Shown here in pieces: positions 1 through 10,254 of a stretch of 33,015 nt of DNA. The stretch comes from Nemertoderma westbladi (taxonomy: Eukaryota; Xenacoelomorpha; Nemertodermatida; Nemertodermatidae): positions 1 through 33,015 of the forward strand of contig JAUCBJ010007125.1 of the NCBI GenBank assembly GCA_032718475.1, given 5' to 3'. Numbering within the stretch: position 1 is the stretch's first letter; each line of letters starts with the position of its first letter. Below the pieces are notes generated by a model. That model was not told the DNA's origin. It worked only from the letters and a program-made list of their open reading frames with translations, and did no database searches. The position numbers and the translations under genes were made by a program.

Positions 1-63
1 TTTTTGCGGTTTGCCCTCAATTTATGACTCAATGTCACCACTGTCAACTAAAGGGACACTCCA

Positions 64-647
64 GTTTCGATTGCCCTTTTTAATCGCGATTTGGAAAGCG
101 TAGATGAAATGATCACACTACGTTACATTAGAGCTTGTGAAGCGAACGCTGATTCACATCGTGATTCGCGCCATCGCTATTATCCTGGACGCGCTTACGA
201 AGGAATTTATGCGTTCCATCCTTATCTATTCGCTTCTGTCGAACAGAAATCACGCATATCGAGTTACAGGAAGTATATCGACGGCCTTACGAGTATCGAG
301 CCCGTGAACGCGAGTTAGAAAGAACCATTAAACCAAGGAAGTTTCTAACTGCCTATGGTCCACCCACGGCCCTCGTTCAGACCACTCGTAAAGGACCCGT
401 AAGAGCGGCTGTCTTGAAACGAGCTCTCAAAGCCGTTAGACCCCTCTCCCCGGACGTTGATGTCCATCAACCCGGTACTTCGACCGGCGGATATACCGAT
501 CGCAATCCCATACCTTCTGATGCAATCATATTGCACCCTTCACCCCGGAGTTATAGCCCTCCTAGTAAAGTGGCTCGCCCCAAAGAGAAAAGGACTCTTG
601 CTAGCTTCAAAAAACTGCGTAAACGCCGTCCGCGCAAGAAAGACTAA
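64..647 (+). pseudogene. Broken ORF pair, unrecognised basic protein
   Basis: Two overlapping open frames together span this stretch. The first is open from 64 to a TAG at 316-318 and is rich in Arg, Tyr and Ser. The second, in another frame, is open from 165 to the TAA at 645-647. Its C-terminal part is rich in Pro, Arg and Lys, and its last residues are almost all Lys and Arg (tail RKRRPRKKD). Base composition is richer in GC than the flanking AT-rich DNA, which suggests former coding sequence. The most natural reading is one protein broken by a frameshift somewhere around 270-318, with its N-terminus to the left of the window. I do not recognise the family. The basic tail would suit a nucleic-acid-binding protein of a mobile element or a virus-derived relic, but that is inference only. 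It could also be the last exon of a host gene. Confidence 0.3.
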
Positions 648-3219
648 CTGTTTAGAGTATTTTTGTATTTTAGAAACTGTGATTTTGTATATTTTATAGA
701 CTTAAATCCCATTTTCTGGGAGCGGTGTAAAAGCTTTTGTGGGATAACTGATACGTTTGCCTATGCTGGCCAGTTCCCCCCCAGGCGCTGGAATACTCTA
801 AAAAGGGTTTTCTAACTGTATATATATTCCCCTCGCCCGCAAGGTACCTTTACAGGTGTTTTAACGGACATAAAAATCATTCTGCTATATACGTGTTTTA
901 GTGGACATGGTAAGACAAAAAACTTGTAATGCACCCACCACCTTTCACAGCTTAGCCGTGATGATTCATATTACGACATCTAGCAGCTGGTTGCTGACAT
1001 GGAAACAGCCATTAGACGCGTGGTTCTTTGTTTGGCTTGGGCCAATCAGGGCGGTTTTTCCTGTCGACGTGTAGCTTTTCTGCCGATCATAAGGAGAGTG
1101 TTCAGTCTTACTGTTTTTAGAGTTGTAACTTTGTTGTTATTGCTGTCTAAGCCAGAAACACCGGCATTTTTGGATAGATACTGCTGTACCGTAAACTGCT
1201 TGAATTATCGAAAGTATAAACTGTTACCTAACTTAACGAACTACTCACTGACTTAAATCACTCATCTCACCTTGATACTTTTGCATTAATCATATTGTTT
1301 GTACTGTTATTTTACCGTCAGTTATTAATTGTAAATATTTGTTGATGGAAATATTGCTATTTGGATAATACGGATAAATCACCCAATTCCCAATTTTCTT
1401 GATAACACTACAGGTTAGAGAGACCGGCTATACATAACAATTGCGATTTATATTAATGTGGTGTGTATTGAATCCAATGTTATTTAGCAGACCCTACGTG
1501 AGTCAATTACTGCTCTCTTTATGTGTGATCAAATGTACTGACTGTCGGCATAATAGTGTGTATGATCGTGATTGGTAACAAAGTATTTCCTAAAGAATAC
1601 GTTTTATACTTTAATCATAAGCAGTATCGTTGCGTTTAGTATAAGTCTTTAGTTCTGTTTAAATAGATAAAGCGCCACGTCCTAAAGGAACTGTTAATAT
1701 TTCCCGAAAGCCAATAATATCTGTCAGAGATTAATTATTAACGATCTATCGAATAATACATTAGGTATACACTGCAACCTTACACTGTAATAATACAATT
1801 CAAGCATCCGAATTCAGTCTCCCGGGTGTAGATCCATCGGGTGAATGATCGCGCATGGGCTGACTTCGGCTAATGTTTTGCGTATTAGCATAAATTATTG
1901 TCGTATGCTAAAGTGGTTGTAATTAACTAGAAGACATATAAAATTTGGCAGGTTAAACTGCTAAAGGTCTTCAAAAGCGCGAACAACTCTGTCTCGCTGG
2001 TTCCGTATGTAGTGCGGTTTTAACGTCCTCCGAAGATTCTAGGACCCTCGGGGGGCGTCCCGCATACGACTCGGCGTCAAGGTTTACAACCTAGATATCT
2101 AACAACGCCTGAGTCTGTCAGTCTGTGGATTGATTGCCCCTGGAACTCCTACATCACACCAAAGTCCTGCTTCTCCACTTAATCCAGGCTGGTCTCTGAC
2201 TATGGGTTCCGACTGTCACGTTTCGTGGTCCAAATGCTAGAGAGGCCAGATCCCCAACAACATCACGGCGTTCATTTATATGTGTTTGGAGTATGAGGCC
2301 TTTTTTAAATTCCAATTCTACCAAATTCAATTGTTATTAATCACATTTCACTAACATTTAATTAATTTGAAGTTTAATTGTAGGGCCTATCAATTAAAGA
2401 GTACAAAATACAATATACAATTGAATTGAAGTAAACAATAAACAGCAATAAAACTACCAGTATAAATTAAAGTAACAAAACGCTATATACACTATTTATT
2501 TAAGTAAGCAAAACTCATTAAACAATTAAACGTAAATAAAAACGCAACTCTGCAGTACAGCTGCAGTAGGCCTACTGACTGACCACAAAATGACTGTATG
2601 AGTCATTTATTGGCAATGAATCATGTGACTGATTTTTAATTGCAATGTGTGTCAAGCACCACTAAAGTTCTTATGAAATGTTTGTCAAGTTATAAAGTCA
2701 CCGAAAGTATATTCTAGTTATACAAAATTTGTTAAGAATTTGGTAAGTGCATTGCATGATAAGTGCCCACCAAATTATTTCTTAATAATATCTATACTGT
2801 ACTTGGCAAGTATTTTTTAATTCCTTAACAAAGAATGCAAAATGTGGTAATTGTAAAATTTTAGTAAATTTATCATGCCAGTAACTTGCCATTAGGTAGT
2901 ACTTTACTAATACAGTAATATGATAAGATTCTCTGACAGTCTATCCTTCAGTATAATATGATGATATGGGCTACTTTACAGCTTTAAGACTATGACCTAA
3001 ATTTTGAGTCTCACGTATAGGCAATACTGCAATAGGCAGATAGGATGTACAGATGTAGGAGTTTATATCTACCCACTGCATGTGTAGGCCAGTAGGCTAT
3101 GTATTGCATTATATATCTGTATATTGTATTATACGAACAGTAGCCTATTTCTACTTGTACAGTTGTATAGTGTAGTGTATACTACACTCTGACACTGGTT
3201 TTAGTATAGGCCTACTCCT
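648..3219. other. Non-coding, AT-rich intergenic DNA
   Basis: No supportable gene is seen. A TATATATAT stretch lies near 820. A CCAAT box next to a GC-rich stretch (GCCAATCAGGGCGG) lies near 1040, but no transcript can be tied to either. Positions 1950-2290 are richer in GC than their surroundings and may be part of an old mobile element. Positions 2300-3200 are strongly AT-rich with scattered short direct repeats such as ACTGACTGAC. Confidence 0.5.
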
Positions 3220-3407
3220 TTTTGTATGCGTTTCTCACTCGTTTGTACCGTACTCTTTTGGACTATTTTTGCACTCTCTTCGTTCTCTTGTACTATTTTT
3301 TTTGCACACTTTTGTACTATTTTTGCACTTTATTGTACTCTTTCTGTCTTTTGTACTATATTGTACTATTTTGTATTTTTTTGTACTTTTTTGTACAGAT
3401 TCGTCGG
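3220..3407 (+). repeat. T-rich TTTTGTACTAT low-complexity tract
   Basis: About 190 bp is built from irregular repeats of TTTTGTACTAT and TTTTTGCAC, ending in a T-rich stretch followed by GTACAG at about 3400. The repeats vary in length, so this is a degenerate simple repeat, not a clean microsatellite. All three forward frames are open across it because the T-rich strand rarely makes stops; the Phe-, Leu- and Tyr-rich readings are not credible proteins. Confidence 0.65.
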
Positions 3408-4243
3408 ACCGGGGCGTTCCTTACTCCCATCGGCACATCGGCAGATCCAGACAGCCAGAGATCGGCCCATCCAATCTTCTGACAGTCTGACCTTTGTCTA
3501 CTCCTACTGGAACAAAATAGCCTAACTAGGCCTAAATACTGAAATAATATACTGCTGTACTGATATAGGCCTACTGACTGACTGATATAGAATTGTGATT
3601 CAAGATTCAATTGTTTATTACTCTTCAAATCACCAACCAAATATTAAAACAACTAGGCCTTTCCAACAATGTCAAAATTTATATCCTTTATATTCAGATA
3701 TTCAGATATTCTGCCTATGGCAGTATGGCCTATCTGCTTTATATAATTTAGGCATACGGCAGTACGTGCAGTACGGTACATCGTTATTTTAAGATTTTAT
3801 GAAAAACCATAAAAAACCAATTTTTCGCCTTTTTTAAAAGTTTGTTAAACCAAAAAACCATAAAAACCCAATAGCTGAATGGTGAGAAAAACCATTGGTT
3901 TCCAACCCTGACACTGACTGACTGATACACATCCACATCCTGGCAGCCTGGGGTAAAAAAACGATGGAGAATCTATTTACAGGCTGACAGGTACCGGTTG
4001 TTCAATTAGTCTAATAGCACTAGGCCTATTATCTGATTATTGCCTTCAGCTGTTCAGAGCGGAAAATGCGCTCGTCTCGTTATAGCAGGCTGTTACAAGC
4101 ATTAAGCAATGCAATCTCTCACACCATCGGATCTTCGATATCAAGCTGTCAAGATGTCAGGTTGCAGTGATCAAGGACGAGAGACGAGATGAAGGTTGTC
4201 TCTCAACTCATGCAGTCATGTACCGGGATACCACGGACATATA
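3408..4243. other. Non-coding stretch left of the transposon
   Basis: No gene is supported here. It holds three exact TAGGCCTA palindromes (3527, 3566 and 4021), two ACTGACTGACTGATA-type direct repeats near 3571 and 3910, and A-rich repeats of AAAAAACCATAAAA between about 3800 and 3880. It ends at the left terminal inverted repeat. Confidence 0.5.
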
Positions 4244-4299
4244 CAGTTGGGTATTCTCAGCGAGATTTGGTTTCTTTGTGAAACCAAATCTGGTTTCAC
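4244..4299 (+). repeat. Left terminal inverted repeat with internal hairpin
   Basis: Pairs with 7828-7883. Inside it GATTTGGTTTC (4264-4274) and GAAACCAAATC (4280-4290) form a perfect 11-bp stem with a TTTGT loop. The core (T)GAAACC-AAATC-TGGTTTC recurs as a subterminal motif near 4486 and 7795, as expected if a transposase bound several sites at each end; binding itself is inference. Confidence 0.72.
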
Positions 4300-4602
4300 A
4301 AATTCAAAGTATCACTAACAAATCCCTTTCAAAAATTAAATTTAAAAATTGTAATAATAATCATAGGAATAGATTTACAAAAATAATACCACCAGAAGGC
4401 CCTTACAAAACTGTATTGTTTGTACGTTACGAAATTTTGTTTCCATGTGCTGTTTTTGAATAAACACAACAAAAACAATTTGCGACCAGATTTGGTTTCA
4501 CGACATTTTCTTTAGGTTGGAATAATGATGTAATGGCGGTCTGCCTTTGAGTTACCACTGCACCTTGGATGAGTGACAGACTAATTGCCTCTGGGCTTTC
4601 AG

Positions 4603-4670
4603 CTAACCAGCTAACTGGAGCCTCACAGAGAGCACAGGTGGCTAGGAAGGGAGAATAGTTAGCTGGTTAG
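4603..4670. repeat. Perfect 14-bp inverted repeat
   Basis: CTAACCAGCTAACT at 4603-4616 is the exact reverse complement of AGTTAGCTGGTTAG at 4657-4670, with a 40-nt loop. It lies inside the transposon; no function is evident. Confidence 0.6.
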
Positions 4671-5035
4671 TTAGGCAAGCTGGTGGATATGAGGTAGACA
4701 CACACCAGGCCAAGCCAGCCTAGCTACAGCTCTGTCGGTATTACTTACTAACCGACCTTGTGTATGTTGATGGCTTGCCGCCCACCTTGGACACAATGCA
4801 ATTTGGGTTGTGTTCCAATATGTTAATGTAAAGGCCTCACCTCTTGCTTACAACCCTGTGGGCTTAGGCTGTGGTTTTATTAAACCGTCATATTGGCCTA
4901 CTGTATGTAGCTAGGGTGGATGAGCTACATGAGCTGAAGTTTCCCTAAAATTATACTTGGACATGGACAAGTTGGCCTTTAGTCTGTCTATATATTGCAT
5001 CGCATTCAATAAATTACATCTTGTTGTCTGAGACA

Positions 5036-5059
5036 GGGGGGGGGGGGGGGGGGGGGGGG
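5036..5059 (+). repeat. Uninterrupted run of 24 G
   Basis: A pure G homopolymer of 24 bases is followed by ATGGGG. Such runs can form G-quadruplexes and are prone to length error in sequencing. A run of 17 C lies about 120 bp downstream, so the two could also pair with each other. Confidence 0.8.
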
Positions 5060-5182
5060 ATGGGGAAACTGGACGCAAAACCCGCCTTGGCGAATTAAAA
5101 TCCCTCATGTACAGTACATTATGTGGATCCATAGTTACAGCAATTAAAATCTAAGAGCACGCGAAGGGGTGGGGCATTCGCA

Positions 5183-5199
5183 CCCCCCCCCCCCCCCCC
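5183..5199 (+). repeat. Uninterrupted run of 17 C
   Basis: A pure C homopolymer preceded by GCATTCGCA and followed by AGTAGTATAG. It is complementary to the G run at 5036-5059. Confidence 0.8.
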
Positions 5200-5299
5200 A
5201 GTAGTATAGGGTTAAATGTCAAGTAATTATTTCGAATAATCGTATCAAGTCATTTACTGTTATTTTAATTATCATTCAGCTACAACAAATTATTTGTAA

Positions 5300-5442
5300 T
5301 ATTATGGGTGTAAAGTAAACGTTAAGCAGACACTGGTGCAGACAGTGATGCAGACAGTGGTTCAGACACTGGTGCAGACAGTGGTGCAGACAGTAGTGCA
5401 GACAGTGATGTAGACAGTGGTGCAGACGCCGGTGCAGACAGT
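5300..5442 (-). repeat. Short arm of the inverted CTGCACCA minisatellite
   Basis: From 5326 to 5442 the sequence is a degenerate tandem repeat of GCAGACAGTGGT, the reverse complement of the CTGCACCACTGT units at 6000-6990. The lead-in 5300-5325 (TAATATTATGGGTGTAAA...AACGTTAA) is itself the near reverse complement of the sequence just after the long arm (about 6989-7013). The two blocks therefore share an edge in opposite orientation, as made by inversion or palindromic duplication. Reading frames through it are by-products of a period divisible by three. Confidence 0.75.
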
Positions 5443-5999
5443 AAAGGGGCGAGCAGGTTAGTAAAGGAGCAGGATTCAGATGAGTATTGGGGGAACCAAA
5501 ACAATAAACGTTATTGTTTTGCGGGCTAAGAATACCCAAGGGCCAAGAATACTCAATTCCTGAGACCTTACTGTAGTTAGTGAATTTATCTCCCCAGAAT
5601 GAGACAAAAACTTAATGAGCTCGTTTTATTATACAGTAATAAGCAGTGGCTCCAGTGCTCCAGTAAAGGTAAACAAATTAAACATACTCTGAATAAGGTA
5701 GGTCATGTATAAACAATCAAACACACACAACACACTTCGTACACACAACACACCACTTATAATTATTTGTAATCAGGCAGTCAGGGCACATTCACCGGCA
5801 CGCACCCCGGCTTGTACTACATACGTCCTCCCTACTTCATGTACAACCTTTCAGTAGTTACTCGCATATTTGTAGATAATAAAGTCTATGATAAAATATT
5901 AATATAATATAATAGGCCTAGTGCCTGGTGGTATTGTGTTTTGTGGTACTCTGGCTGTCTGGTATTTCAGTCTGACAGTATTTTCACCAGGCTGCCAGG

Positions 6000-6990
6000 T
6001 GTTTGCACCAGTGTCGGCACCAGTCTGCACCAGTGTCTGCACCACTGTCCGCACCAGGTGTCTGCACCACTGTCTGCACCACTCTGTCTGCACCACTATC
6101 TGCACCACTGTCTGCACCACTGTCTGCACCAGTGTCAGCACCACTGTCCGCACCAGGTGTCTGCACCACTGCCTGCACCACTGTCCGCACCAGGTGTCTG
6201 CACCACTGCCTGCACAACTGTCTGCACCACTGTCTGCACCAGTGTCTGCACCACTGTCTGCACCAGGTGCCTGCACCACTGCCTGCACCACTGTCCGCAC
6301 CAGGTGTCTGCACCACTGCCTGCACCACTGTCTGCACCACTGTCTGCACCACTGTCTGCACCAGTGTCTGCACCACTGTCCGTACCAGCACCAGGTGTCT
6401 GCACCACTGTCCGTACCAGCACCAGGTGTCTGCACCACTGTCCGTACCAGCACCAGGTGTCTGCACCACTGCCTGCACCACTGTCTGCACCACTGTCTGC
6501 ACCAGTGTCTGCACCACTGTCTGCACCAGGTGTCTGCAGCACTGCCTGCACCACTGTCTGCACCACTGTCCGCACCAGGTGTCTGCACCACTGCCTGCAC
6601 CACTGTCTGCACCACTGTCTGCACCAGTGTCTGCACCACTGTCTGCACCACTGTCTGCACCACTGTCTGCACCACTGTCTGCACCACTGTCTGCACCAGT
6701 GTCTGCACCACTGTCTGCACCACTGTCTGCACCACTGTCTGCACCAGTGTCTGCCCTGCACCACTGTTTGCACCACTGTCTGCCTGCACCAGTGTCTGCA
6801 CCACTGTCTGCACCAGTGTCTGCACCACTGTCCGTACCAGCACCAGGTGTCTGCACCACTGTCCGTACCAGCACCAGGTGTCTGCACCACTGTCCGTACC
6901 AGCACCAGGTGTCTGCACCACTGTCCGCACCAGGTGTCTGCACCACTGTCCGCACCAGCTGTCTGCACCAATGTCTGCACTACTGTCTGC
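6000..6990 (+). repeat. CTGCACCACTGT 12-bp minisatellite, long arm
   Basis: About 990 bp is made of tandem 12-bp units CTGCACCACTGT with variants CTGCACCAGTGT, CTGCACCAGGTGT and CCGTACCAGCACCAGGTGT. A 31-bp composite beginning CCGTACCAGCACCAGGTGTC occurs three times in a row from about 6380 and again three times from about 6830, so the array was also duplicated at a larger scale (offset about 450 bp). Long open frames occur on both strands because most units are 12 bp and contain no stop. They read as monotonous SAPL, LHHC, CTTV or VQT repeats in different frames and are not taken as genes. Confidence 0.88.
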
Positions 6991-7044
6991 TTAACGTTTA
7001 CACCCTAATATTATGATTACGGATTACCTATTTATTATATGTTT

Positions 7045-7141
7045 CCGGACATTATGTTTGCATTATTACTGTCGGACACTCGGACAGAATATAGGCCTAT
7101 GTTCCCACATTTTTGGTATTTTTTGGGAACATAATGTCCGG
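7045..7141. repeat. Nested inverted repeats
   Basis: CCGGACATTATGTT (7045-7058) is the exact reverse complement of AACATAATGTCCGG (7128-7141). Inside that pair TATGTTCCCA (7098-7107) pairs with TGGGAACATA (7124-7133). The right arms overlap, so only one of the two hairpins can form at a time. No function is evident. Confidence 0.55.
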
Positions 7142-7827
7142 GAACATACAGTCCCGCGGAACATATGTCCTGTTGTCGTTTGTCCAGGCTGCCAGAGCCA
7201 GGTACCTGGGAACTTAACTAAAACCCAATACCAATCACCAATATCTGGCAATATTGGGCTGCAGCCATATAAGCATAGAGATTAATAGCAATAGCCATAT
7301 TCCACATTAAACTGTTAAACCCACTCTCTTGTCTCTCCTTAATCTGACCACCATTAATTACTTCCACACCAACACACAGCAGCCAGGCAGCAACAGGTTT
7401 GGCTACACAATAAAACTAACTATCCCTATACGGATATAATAGTAACTGATTAAGGCTGTGCGTAAGGACTGTGGACTACTGCGGGTTGGAGGTTAATAAC
7501 CTGCCTTGGCTATGGTATATTATTAGCCTTGGGCAATGCTGTGCTAGCCAGCTAGCTACCCAAGACTCTGGTGTATATAAAGCAAAGCCTTAGTTTAGGT
7601 ACATACTGTAAACAGAGGTACCTTCCTACAGGAGAACATGGCCTCAGGGCTAAATACATGAAATAGACAGATAGAAGAGCACCAACTTCCAGCCAGTGCT
7701 GCAGTGCTTGTTGTTAGGCAATTGACTCTCAGATACATGTCACTCATATCCCAGTAGCAAAGTCGGGCATCCTTTGATGTCCTGAGATCTCAAAGGAAAC
7801 CAGATTTGGTTTCAATTTAGAGTAAGA
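7142..7827. other. Non-coding right interior of the transposon
   Basis: No gene is supported. A TATATAAA box-like string lies near 7574, and a GCTAGCCAGCTAGCTA near-palindrome near 7543, with no transcript to tie to them. Extra copies of the subterminal motif AACCAGATTTGGTTTCA begin near 7797. Confidence 0.45.
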
Positions 7828-7883
7828 GTGAAACCAGATTTGGTTTCATGAGGAAACCAAATCTCGCTGAGAATACCCAACTG
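7828..7883 (-). repeat. Right terminal inverted repeat
   Basis: Reverse complement of 4244-4299 with three mismatches. It ends CCCAACTG, followed by ATATATATAG. A further copy of the GAAACC-AGATTT-GGTTTCA motif sits just inside it. Confidence 0.72.
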
Positions 7884-8914
7884 ATATATATAGATTGTTT
7901 TGTTCGGATATGTATTCAGGTATTCGATGGCCAATCCTTCGGAAATGCGACGGTCAGACGGTCTGACGGTCGAACGGGGATGTTGTGTACTTGTACTTTG
8001 ACAGTTTGAGGTTGAGGTAGACCCGATGTAATGGTTCCAGTGTACATTGTATAGGCCTAACCCGTAACTGGACAGACAATGTTAAATCAAACAGAACAAC
8101 GTATTCCTTAATTATGTGATTTAACTCCAGAACTCGGATAAACTCTCATAAACACATTACTGCTGTACTGAGTGGCGTTCAGAAGCAATAGCCAGATAGC
8201 GGGAACGTCAAGCATCGAAGCGATAAGAAAAAGCCGATAGTAGACAGTCGTGTCAAGTGTCTACGCAATCACTGGATCGTCACACTTTGGAATTATATTG
8301 TGTTGTGATATATGTTACAATTTCGTAATAAATAATAATATATATAATAAAGTACGGTAGCCTAATAACATAAATTACCTGATAGTAATACTAGCCTAAG
8401 TACCGGTAGTAAGTAGGCCCTATGGTATTAATACAGTAATATAAAGTGATAATATAAAGTACTTAATAATAATACGACTATAAATAAAGTAGTTATAAAA
8501 TAATTAAATTTATTGTGCATCTTTAAACAAATAATACATACAGACATAGCTGCATAGAAACTAAATAACGCCACCTGATAACGAAGGAATACAAAAGGGC
8601 ATAACTGCATAACAAAAGGGATTAATAACATAATATAACATAACATAATTTCAACAGATCAATGAAAAACTAATACCAGACTGCCAGAAATAGATTCTAC
8701 ATAATTTTTTACCCTGCAGGATGTGTATGTTTATCTTTCAAAATGGTTACCTTACCAGTAACATAAACAACATGGCCTTTGCTAGCGAAGTCTGGATTTA
8801 CCGTGTACCAACCATTCATTGCTTCAGTAGTCCTTGAGTAGGCCTATTACAGTATTAACGACATGCTATATATAATAACGATGAACAAGAAGTATCTATA
8901 TAATATTTAAACGA
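7884..8914. other. AT-rich upstream region of the FEM1 gene
   Basis: No coding sequence is seen. The stretch 8280-8680 is very AT-rich with many TAATAATA runs. The promoter and 5' untranslated sequence of the FEM1 gene should lie here or in an undetected upstream exon, but no core promoter can be picked out. Confidence 0.4.
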
Positions 8915-9071
8915 ATGACGAATGTCATGATGGCTGATTTGGCTGAGTTGGAAAATGAAATGGACGACCTTCGTGACATTCTGAATTCCGATAGCATCAC
9001 GGTCGACAACTATGCTGATGAGATAGGTGAACTAAAAAGCAGGGACATTATATTCGAAACTGTACAACAAG
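8915..9071 (+). CDS. fem1: FEM1 (A/C-type) exon 1
   Basis: This first coding exon of a FEM1 homologue has 52 codons plus one base (phase 1), with donor CAAG|GTAGGC. The last dozen residues (DIIFETVQQ plus the split Gly) line up without gaps with the start of vertebrate FEM1C, whose second-helix pattern is VFNAARDGKL; the GKL continues in exon 2. Compared with FEM1C, about 40 extra acidic residues precede this point (MADLAELENEMDDLRDIL and on). The first ATG is used here; a second at 8927 would remove four residues. The exon was assigned because its end phase and homology fit the next exon exactly. The acidic extension could mean an alternative start or a true lineage-specific N-terminus. No transcript evidence is available, so the start is the weakest part of the gene model. 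Confidence 0.75.
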
Positions 9072-10106
9072 GTAGGCGACAGGCGTGCGTGTGCGTAACC
9101 TTTTTTCGTATTTACGAATTTTTCTTTAGTCAGTTAGTCCTACCGACGACCGACCTACCGTAGCTGTTTTTCACTCATACTCCATTCCCAGTTCCAGGGC
9201 GCAATTAAATTTATATATCAGCTTATATGTTAATGTTTTAGGTCCTATTTCCTGATTTCAATATTTTTGTGCATTGAGGTAGGCCTATTTTATATCCAAA
9301 GTATTTGTTTATTGTTCACTTCGTACAGTCACAGTAACAGAGTAATGGCTGAATCGCTGACTAACAATAGTAATAGTCTGATGGTACAAAAGACTGAAAA
9401 ATTAAATGTAGTGCCGGTAGGCGTAGACCTACTGACTGGTAAGCAGATAAAAGAGAAAAAACACAAGCGAAACGAGCGAAATTTTTGATTTTTGGTGATC
9501 ATAATTCTGGATGGATACCTTTGTGCTTTGGTGGCATTGCTGCATAGAGCATCCGGAAGTCTTCAGCCAAATTGAAAACAATTTTCATATTTCCTTATAA
9601 TTTAACAAATTTTGTGCGATGAGTAGCTTCCCTATACGAATTTCCAAACCGAGGGAAAAATGTCGGGATTTCTCGGGATTTGCTATTTCTAAATTTATAT
9701 GACATACAGCTTAAAATTTATAAAATTGATAAAAATTTACAATTTTTGCCAATAACAACAAAAACAAAAATATTTGTCAAAAATAAAAATATTGAATAAT
9801 AATGAAAAAGTATAGGTACCGGTACCGGTTTTGCTTTTACAACTACCTGCAGTGCTACATAAAATATAGATGTATATATATAAATACATGAATGTCTATA
9901 AATAATAGAAACACTTGTTTCTATGCTTTTTATTGAATATGATAAACATTTTTATGTGGCAGCTGATTTCAAGTATATACAATGCACACATCGCCACTCA
10001 AACACTATATAACATTATAGGTTTCTCATCGGTTCCCCCAAGCTTGACACTTGAACAACTTTTCACCGTGAGTACCAGCCTGTGCACATTCTTGTGCTTT
10101 TGCAGC

Positions 10107-10254
10107 CCCGTGGAGAAAGTAAACATGGTGGACAGCCCATGACTTTCTTGAGACGCATCTTAAAGACACTGGCCTTGAAGCTGCGGATGATCTAGCAAAT
10201 GTCATGGGTGATAGGGAGTTGTGGCGGCGCAATTTTGTTGATACGCCGGCCTAG
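10107..10254 (+). pseudogene. LINE reverse-transcriptase C-terminal remnant
   Basis: From 10138 to the TAG at 10252-10254 one frame reads HDFLETHLKDTGLEA, then a segment with LANVMGDRELWRRNF and a short tail. The pattern KDTGL...M.DR..WRRR is typical of the C-terminal end of reverse transcriptases of animal non-LTR retrotransposons, just before the stop. In another frame the preceding bases give RGESKHGGQPMTF, which matches the usual RGRPxxTF lead-in, so a frameshift lies near 10135. No polymerase core is present upstream, so this is a dead 3' fragment. It points the same way as the FEM1 gene. The family is not resolved. Confidence 0.55.

Larger units (their letters stand above)
4244..7883. 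mobile_element. Non-autonomous DNA transposon with 56-bp TIRs
   Basis: The left end (4244-4299) begins CAGTTGGGTATTCTCAGCGA. The reverse complement of the right end (7828-7883) matches it at 53 of 56 positions; the three differences fall in a short spacer. The flanking bases read ATATA on both sides, so a 5-bp target duplication is possible, but the area is AT-rich and this is weak. No transposase is seen in the 3,640 bp, so the element must be mobilised in trans or be dead. The CAG...CTG ends recall hAT elements, but the flanks do not give a matching 8-bp duplication, so the superfamily is left open. The interior carries G and C homopolymers, an inverted minisatellite pair and several short hairpins. 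Confidence 0.72.

Noticed and set aside
999-1256. 85-codon frame
   Set aside because: No recognisable family, composition like the surrounding AT-rich DNA, no splice or promoter support.
3222-3640. Several overlapping frames rich in Phe, Leu and Tyr
   Set aside because: Open only because of the T-rich simple repeat; three forward frames are open together.
4167-4463. 98-codon frame
   Set aside because: It crosses the left terminal inverted repeat and reads through its hairpin; no protein similarity seen.
5899-7016. Long open frames (281-357 codons) on both strands of the CTGCACCA minisatellite
   Set aside because: Most units are 12 bp with no stop, so several frames are open at once and give monotonous repeats; no start context, domain or splice support.
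7560-7600. TATATAAA as a promoter
   Set aside because: Isolated string in AT-rich transposon DNA with no gene positioned downstream of it.
9267-9488. Small frame with a Lys-rich end (KEKKHKRNERNF)
   Set aside because: Considered as an alternative exon of FEM1, but its sequence does not fit the family and the direct exon 1 to exon 2 join is already exact in phase and homology.
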